From positions 28,938,984 to 29,002,983 of the forward strand of contig NC_092564.1 in NCBI RefSeq assembly GCF_037975245.1: 64,000 nt of DNA, read 5' to 3'. The notes beneath the pieces are model-generated. The model had not been told where the DNA came from. It was given only the letters and a program-made list of their open reading frames with translations, and did no database searches. This stretch comes from Apostichopus japonicus. Taxonomy: Eukaryota > Echinodermata > Holothuroidea > Aspidochirotida > Stichopodidae. Of the stretch, positions 57,624 through 64,000 are shown one piece after another. Position numbers and translations under genes: made by a program. The first letter of the stretch is position 1, and every line of letters starts with the position of its first letter.

Positions 57624-58996
57624 CATAGGCGTACGGGACCATTTCAGTTTGGGGGGGGCAGAACTTTTTGTGCCCGAAAGTTCCCGTGACACTATCTAAG
57701 CTGAACGCCACCATCGGTTGGCGTGTAGCGTACAAGAAAATTTTTGGCAAACAATGCCTCTCAGATTGCCGGAAACGGCACTTCTGAGGCCTTGCAAGTT
57801 GCATCTGAACATTCTTTATTTTATAATCTCACGTTTTAAAAATTTACACTTCCCCAAAAATTTGGTAAATTAGAAGAAGAAAATATGGTAACATCAAGGG
57901 GAAAAATGGGACAGTATATTTTTTAAGCTCGTATTTAGTTACCTTATTTATTATTTTAACACAGTACTCAGCTACCTCCAGAAAAACATACATTGTTCAA
58001 CGACACGTAGGCGGGATAATGTCGCTGTGTCGGGTGAGACTGCAATTTGTCTCACAAAAAAGTATAAAATATAACAAAGAATATGATAAACCTGTACTTC
58101 TAGGCTTGTAGGCACTCCTCCCCCCCCCCCCCCACCATCCATGAAAAAGAAAATGTTTCTTATATACACTCAAGTTGGGGATGTCCAGGTCAAGGGCGGC
58201 GGAAGCACTTTTAATCTGGGGGGGGGGCACCGACATCAAAGGGCACTTTGCAGAAATTTGATTCAACTGATGCAGCCTTATATTTAGTACCCTTTATAAC
58301 TCTTATTGTATTATCTTATTTGCGTATACACATCACTCCATCAACACCCCCCCCCTCAAAGAAAATATGTATACTAGCACTGCAATATCCAATGCGCAAA
58401 TTGGGAAACAAGGAACAAGTTTTCTTTTGAGACAAAATGAGGTGAAATCATGCTAGTTGCTAATGTAGGAATCTTCCGAATTAGAGTTTTTTTTCTTGCT
58501 AATATCTTAACAAATTTTTTCCATTCGAAATAGCTTTGAGTTAGACCCACAGAAATTCATTAAAAGTCACACACTTAGCCAGGATTTGCAAAGTTGTATG
58601 CACGACTATCTGAGCGGAGCGCCACCATCGGTTGGCGCGGAGCGTACTAGAAAATTTTTGGTTTTACAAACCCCTCAGATGGCCGGAAACGGCCCTCCCC
58701 GAGTGTTCATTCTGGTTCCCTGGGCCTCTTGCTAACTTGAGGCACCTCAATTTTTATGTAGAAAAAAGGCACATTTTTAAGCTGAGGAAAAGTGGGGTGG
58801 GCATGTGCCCTTGGTCCAGGTATACAATTGACTAGTTAGAAAAAAAATTGATCGTGCAAAAAGCATGGTAGCCCAGATGAACTGCGCTTACGGTGGTGTT
58901 ACACGGAAATATTCGGGCATCATGATGCTAAATAAAGAAAATCATGGAATTGTCGGGCAAAAATTTGAAAAAGATTTGGGCAAGCTACTGCATATT

Positions 58997-59055
<59 letters not shown>

Positions 59056-59180
59056 TTTTTTTTCTCCTCTTAGGCTGCCCGAATTTTTCAGGACTTTTGC
59101 CCGAATTTCTTGTCCTTTGGAAATTTGGGGGGCAGTCTGCCCCCCCCCCCTGCCCCCCCCCCCCGCCTCGTACGCCTATG
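57624..59180. mobile_element. 1.56-kb hAT-like composite with 8-bp duplication GAGAACAA
   Basis: GAGAACAA at 57616-57623 is repeated at 59181-59188. The ends CATAGGCGTACGG and, inverted, CATAGGCGTACGAGG share 12 bp exactly. Inside are two copies of the GCGCCACCATCGGTTGGC module (57705-57830 and 58600-58745), a (TA)n tract (58997-59057) and many C/G-runs. No transposase frame. The termini resemble those at 44659 (CAGTAGCGTAGG) and 19031 (CAGGCGCGTATCC). Confidence 0.85.
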
Positions 59181-59776
59181 GAGAACAACACAAACCTCCT
59201 TCCCTAAAAACTGCCAGCACATCCGTACAAGTTGTCTGTATGCTGTGTGTCTGTATTTCCTGTAAAATAATCATATGAAAACCAGCTATGAAAGATGAAG
59301 ACACACAAAGCTTGGTAGCCATCTGCGTCAATTTTAAAATAAATCTCTATAAGATTTCCAGAATTTGCTTGGCCCCAAAATCTGCCTCCCCTAAAGTTAG
59401 CCTAGCTATGCCATTTATACAAACTGATCATTGTATCTAGGGGACTTAAATTTGTAAATGGACCATGCACAAGCATGGTGGACATTTTTTGTGTGGCATT
59501 TGCTTCCATGGCTCAGTGTAAATGACTACTATGTCAGTCAGATAAGGGTTAACCTCAAGGACATTACACCAGTTTTTGGACAAAATGTCCTAATCAGAAG
59601 CAGGATTTGAACATGGTGCACAAATTTTCTTGATCAAATCTATATCTTAATGTTATTCCTTTCACAACGAAACAAAACTTAACTATGAATACACCCTCTG
59701 TATTGTTACATCTTTCAACAGCAGGTCAGAGCAATGAATAAAGGTATACAACAAAAATAATGTATTCTCTACTTAC

Positions 59777-59971
59777 TCTTGGATGCTGTTTTCCTGTGCA
59801 CGTCCACCATACTGTTGACGGTACACGTAGTAGGCTGTCTGTAGCACCCATGGGTTCAGGCACACAGCTTCAAAACCTTCTTCATCCATCACAGTCCTTA
59901 CTTTATCTATTTCGCTGCAGCATCTACACTCCCTTGCTGTAGGCATCACAGCACATTGGCCACAATGACAC
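59777..59971 (-). CDS. P2X7 C-terminal (ballast)-like domain exon
   Basis: On the - strand, acceptor TATTTTACAG leads into CHCGQCAVMPTARECRCCSE, then IDKVRTVMDEEGFEAVCLNP and WVLQTAYYVYRQQYGGRAQE, ending at donor AAGA|GTAAGT. The pattern CxCGxC, MP-x-x-x-E-x-x-CC, V-CL-x-x-WVLQTAY, YRQQYG is that of the zinc-binding intracellular C-terminal domain of P2X7 receptors. The same domain occurs without a channel in many proteins of aquatic invertebrates and fish. No P2X channel exons were seen nearby, so this is probably one of those stand-alone genes. The other exons were not identified. Confidence 0.7.
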
Positions 59972-60735
59972 CTGTAAAATATACAAACCAGTTCAAATAA
60001 TAAAGAGCCAATTTTCAATGACTTCATACCGGCATCAATTATTGGGGCAAACTAACATGTCAAAATAGAAAAGGGGCACAACCTCTGAAGGGCAATCTAC
60101 CATTGAAGCTCCTAACAAGTGACATAACTAGCAAGGAGGGGATAGCCTCTTCTTAGAAGTCTTGCCTCTGTTGGGACAAAGCTGCAAAGGAAAATAAAAC
60201 AGGCCTATGTTGCCTTGTTTCCAACTCATTTTCCCACTTCTGAATCCATTCCCTAGATTCAGAAAATCTGGTTATGCCACTAGCTTAAGCGGAAATGACG
60301 AAAAGCTGGTGTGAGGTGCCACCTTCTCTCCCCCCCCCCCCCTATCTGATTTGTGGTTTCTTTACTAATTTGCCAGGAAGATTAATTTGCTAGGAAGATT
60401 AATAATAGACCCCTCTGAATTTGTTGTGCAATCTTCCAATTGGCTCCTTCAATCTACTAACCAAATGATTTATGTCTGTGTGAAATGTTCATGAGGCAGG
60501 TTATGCCACAACTTTTAAGAAAAATAGTAACTTCCTTAACTTAACTTGACCACACTCTCATGTTATTTTGCTGCCCCATCAACAAATTTAGGGAACATTT
60601 ATCAGTTCTAGGCCTTACTAGTGACACAACTATCCTATATACTATAGAACAGTACAAGTAGTAGGCTAGGGTTAACGTTACCTTTGTGTTAGTGTCACTT
60701 GACCTTTAACAATAAGGATAGGCCTATACACAGTT

Positions 60736-60812
60736 ACACATTTGTAACTGGAAAGCTTTCACCTTCTTTACAATGTCATACCAAGATTGATGGCATATGG
60801 CATCATCTACAC
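60736..60812. repeat. Duplicated segment, copy 1
   Basis: ACTGGAAAGCTTTCACCTTC, TTTACAATGTCATACCAAGA and TTGATGGCAT recur at 62400-62453 with about one difference in eight. The AGGCCTATA before each copy is also shared. It might be a duplicated exon border, but no frame is convincing. Confidence 0.5.
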
Positions 60813-61439
60813 AATGCCAACCCTGGCAGCTAAGAGAAGAACCATCAGGGCCCCATTCCAGCATATGCTCTTCAAGAATTGTGCAAAGCAAACAAATATT
60901 AATTACCAAATTACTTGACATCTCCCACATATGTGTGGAGGTGTCACATCTCTCAGCAGCATCTCTCAGTGTATCAACAGCAAAGGTGTTGTAAGTTTGA
61001 TGGCACTTGCCAAGTTCATGGTCATCAGCTTGATTGCTTACTTCCCTGAATGAGTGATACTGTTTAACTCATCACAGTGAGTGTGGATAGACTCAGTTTA
61101 CAAATTACTGGCATCTCTGGTAAATATTGTCATCTTCATCATCAGTGTAGTTTTTCATCCTAGAGTAGCTGTGGTCATGAATCAGTTGATCTCTTTTATA
61201 GATACTGGACTGGTTTATGTTTTTAGTTCTACCATGTAGCTTGTACCTTATCTCTTACTCACTCTCCTCCTTCTGTGTGCTCTGCCTCTCTTACATTTAT
61301 TTATCATACTGTTGTTTTCTCTGCATCTGTTTCAGAGTCTGGATATATGGACTATTTGAGCTCACCTTTAATCCTTAAAAAGCCTATTAAAAGCAGTGCC
61401 AAAGTAACAAGTAACTTTTTCTCTTTCATTTTATGGCCA

Positions 61440-61529
61440 CAGCTAAGTGCTCATGCTTACTGGATGCTGGGAGTGATCAAATTTTAGAGGGAAGGTGGCC
61501 AACTTGTGTCAAGTTTCCACCAGAGGGGG
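61440..61529 (+). CDS. Candidate exon with strong donor
   Basis: After TTATGGCCACAG the frame reads KCSCLLDAGSDQILEGRWPT then CVKFPPEG, and ends at donor GGG|GTAAGT near 61529. Cysteine spacing and a good donor make it worth listing. No family or neighbouring exon was identified. Confidence 0.25.
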
Positions 61530-61847
61530 TAAGTAGCACCAAACTGAGGGACTGTGCTTAAAACACATTGCGTGGACACAAGAACAATTTAGACATTCAG
61601 TAGATGCCTGTCATGCTGATGGAATGACTTCTTATCTCACCAGGGAATATGTCAATCATTGGGTATTCACTTGTACAGACTTCATTACTGTATTATTCAT
61701 ATAGACTGTACAACATGTGTGAGGCACAATATGAAGATTACCCAATAGACAGAGATTAACAAAAATGGTGTAAGTCACCACTTCTAAAAAAAACTATCAT
61801 AACAAGAGGTTTAAAGTGGAGTTTAAATATCTCAACTGTTACTTAAG

Positions 61848-62316
61848 GTGGCATACTCCTATTAGTGTCTATATCAATCCGTGTGTTCTCATTCAAAAAG
61901 TGCCAAAAAGCAACAGGAGAACATCTTTTTGATATGTTAACAATTATGATGTGTTTTATCTTGGCTAAGATGTTATGGAGCATGAATGGAAGTACATGTA
62001 GTACAAAAATTGGGTCAGTTGAGGCAAGTTTAGACCACTTTAGGCCTCCCTGGAGCAGCATACAATTTTTTTTTACTGCTGAGTAAAGAGTAAAGAGGTT
62101 TGTGTACAAGTGACAAAAACTTCAGGCTCTCATAGCAAACAAAACATTTGCATGGTCATGATATAGAAAATTGAAGGTGCTATGAATGGCCAACTTGTCA
62201 GCTATCCACTGATAGGTAGCATTTAGCCAGTGAAAACTTCTATCTAGACTTAGGGGCCACATTACTTTTATGATTTAGTGTGTAAGTCGATTGGTTATTT
62301 AATGGGGGTATGCTGC
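61848..62316 (-). mobile_element. MITE family R, copy 2 (uninterrupted)
   Basis: The ends are GTGGCATACTCCTATTAG at 61851 and, inverted, GCAGCATACCCCCATTAA near 62316. Flanks ACTTAAG and AATTAAG are a slightly decayed 7-8-bp duplication. Its reverse complement aligns over most of its length with 18660-19030 plus 20402-20460, with no counterpart of the 1371-bp insert. Confidence 0.75.
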
Positions 62317-62462
62317 AATTAAGTAAGAATATGAAAGTTGCTATTTTAGACTCTATTGCATTCAGAATAAGGATAGTAGGCCTATAAACACTAACATATT
62401 TAACTGGAAAGTTCACACCTTCCTTACAATGTCAGACTAAGATTGGATGGCATGGGCTGATG

Positions 62463-63595
62463 CGTGACCAGACAAATACCCCCCAGACGATTACCCCCCA
62501 GTCAATAACCCCCGGACGATTACCCACCTGACAATTACCCCCAGGAAATACCACCCGGACAATTCCATCCAGGACAACGACCATCCGGACAGACACCCCC
62601 GGACAATTACCCCCAAGGACAGAAAACCCCCGGACAACTACCCATCCGGACAACTATCTCCTAGGATGAACACCCCGTAGACAATTACCCCCGGATAAAT
62701 CCCCCTGAACGAATATCCCCCTGGACATATGCCCTTAACTATAGGGGACAGATGCAGCGACGGATACGCAGGTCTTTTTTCAAGTTTAGTTTCCCGCGGC
62801 CCTCAGCATATACCCTGGTCCTTCGGGCAACTGCGAGATGATATTGACAATTGGGTCAGGGTGCCGGTTAAACTGGCACCACTAGGGTTGTCGTGTCCCC
62901 TGGCACTTTAAACTTCCTCCTGACTTTTTAAAAAGATTCAAGCTTTTCATATATAAGCACGAGGGAGGGGGGGGGGGTTGGGCGTTGGTCTCTGATGGTA
63001 GTTACTATTAATTAACTTTAAGTTATAGTGACACTATTCTGTATTATTAATCTCCGAACAATTCAGGCTTAGTGTGACTTACCATTTTTAAGGTTTCTTC
63101 TGAGTAATTTTACTTGATGATTTGTTATGTTATGTTAGTTTTTGTATAGCGCTTTATATGGCACTATTGAATTTGGTTATATCAGAATAATCCTCTGATA
63201 TACCAGATTAAGAGCATTTTCTTTCATGGCCCTAATGGGGTTTCGTACTACGGGGTTCACCAGCTAAAGGTCCGCTTGGAATGGGCTGGGGGGATGGGTG
63301 TATTCTGGTTTAGTTCAGGTAGTAACCTGGGTGAGGTATCTGTGCCGGCATATTTGCGCCGGTGGGTTTTCCCGGAGGTTATTGCCGGGGGTAGAGGTAA
63401 TTTCCCCGGGGGTATTTGTCCCAGGGGTACTTGTCCGGGGGTAATTGTCTGGGGGTACTTATCCTCAGGGGTATTTGACCTTTGGGGGGGTAGTTGTCCT
63501 CGGAGGTATTCGTCCTCAGGTTTTTGTCCGGAGGATGACTGTCAGGGGGTACTTGTCCCGGGGGTAATTTTCCGGGGGGTAGTTGTCCGGCAATT
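62463..63595. mobile_element. Foldback element with 9-bp duplication GGGCTGATG
   Basis: GGGCTGATG stands at 62454-62462 and 63596-63604. The left arm (62463-62733) consists of irregular CCCCCGGACAATTACCCCC units. The right arm (about 63395-63595) consists of the inverted form, GGGGGTAATTGTCCGGG. The central 660 bp are unrelated AT-rich DNA. A 9-bp duplication with long tandem-repeat arms points to a Mutator-like or Foldback-type non-autonomous element. Confidence 0.8.
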
Positions 63596-63604
63596 GGGCT
63601 GATG

Positions 63605-64000
63605 ACATCAATAAAAATTTGGCAAATATACATCAGCCCCAGCAAGTGGCACAAAGGGATAACCATTTAAGTATAACTTGTTACTGTGATGGTAACCAAT
63701 GACAAATTTATCCATGATGACATTCTCAAAAAATACATCTCTGCATTGGCTTGCAGGAGCAAACAGAGTCTTACTTTTTGCATTACACAGAAGGTTATGA
63801 TATTGATGATCATATTCTGCAACAATAAGAGAGTCTTTTTAGAGACCACACAGTTGCAGTGTCTCCTTTACACACCCCTATTCTGACATATCATTTTCAT
63901 TAATTTCTTTCATTACATGTAGGTCAAACTGGTTAGCCGACTTTTGTAGTGTACTGACAGCAGGACTTGGAAGAGAGATGCTGCTGAGCAATCTATGAGC
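63605..64000. other. No recognised feature
   Basis: AT-rich flank to the end of the window with no exon, repeat boundary or RNA gene seen. Confidence 0.5.

Noticed and set aside
58944-59207. Open frame with repeated Tyr-Ile
   Set aside because: Translation of the (TA)n microsatellite.
63276-63666. Open frames in the right foldback arm
   Set aside because: They are translations of the repeated GGGGGTAATTGTCC units on both strands.

Overview
The window is animal nuclear DNA. It is AT-rich and made of short exons with GT/AG borders in long introns, surrounded by transposon debris. Adducin, a P2X7-C-terminal-like exon, DUF4806, L2/CR1-like LINEs and many hAT-like MITEs together suggest an aquatic invertebrate, probably an echinoderm or related deuterostome. 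This is an inference; the species cannot be fixed from the sequence.

Left part (1-17 kb). A + strand terminal exon of an unrecognised gene ends at 850. Facing it on the - strand is the 3' half of an adducin gene, the membrane-skeleton protein that caps actin and binds spectrin. Its exons are at 17073-16792, 10142-9973, 9151-9023 and 8656-8456. Between the two genes lie a tandem tRNA-like SINE cluster and a foldback repeat cluster (2.9-5.1 kb). The adducin exons carry small indels in conserved places, so some apparent frameshifts elsewhere may also be sequence errors.

Middle part (17-36.5 kb) is mobile-element territory. It holds a dead CR1/L2-like reverse transcriptase (17.4-18.1 kb), a MITE split by a hAT-like insertion (18.6-20.5 kb, with an empty-site copy at 61.8-62.3 kb), palindromes, and two MITEs with perfect 8-bp target duplications. 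It also holds an intron-containing GPY/F integrase of the KRBA2/Ginger type (24.8-29.4 kb), a nearly full-length L2-like LINE with endonuclease and RT (31.6-34.6 kb, -), and an array of about twelve 81-bp repeats (35.5-36.5 kb).

Right-middle part (36.7-51.6 kb). Exons of a ubiquitin-specific-protease-like domain lie at 36.7, 37.4 and 42.4 kb. A 5.8-kb segment flanked by GC-rich inverted arrays (42.7-48.5 kb) encloses a complete, phase-consistent three-exon DUF4806 C-terminus with a poly(A) signal. This looks like an undescribed DUF4806-carrying DNA transposon and is the main candidate novelty. In-phase exons of an unrecognised gene follow (49.1-51.6 kb).

Right part (54-64 kb). It holds candidate + strand exons (54.6-56.6 kb), a 1.56-kb hAT-like composite (57.6-59.2 kb), a P2X7-C-terminal-like exon (59.8-60.0 kb, -), a second copy of the split MITE, and a foldback element with a 9-bp target duplication (62.5-63.6 kb).
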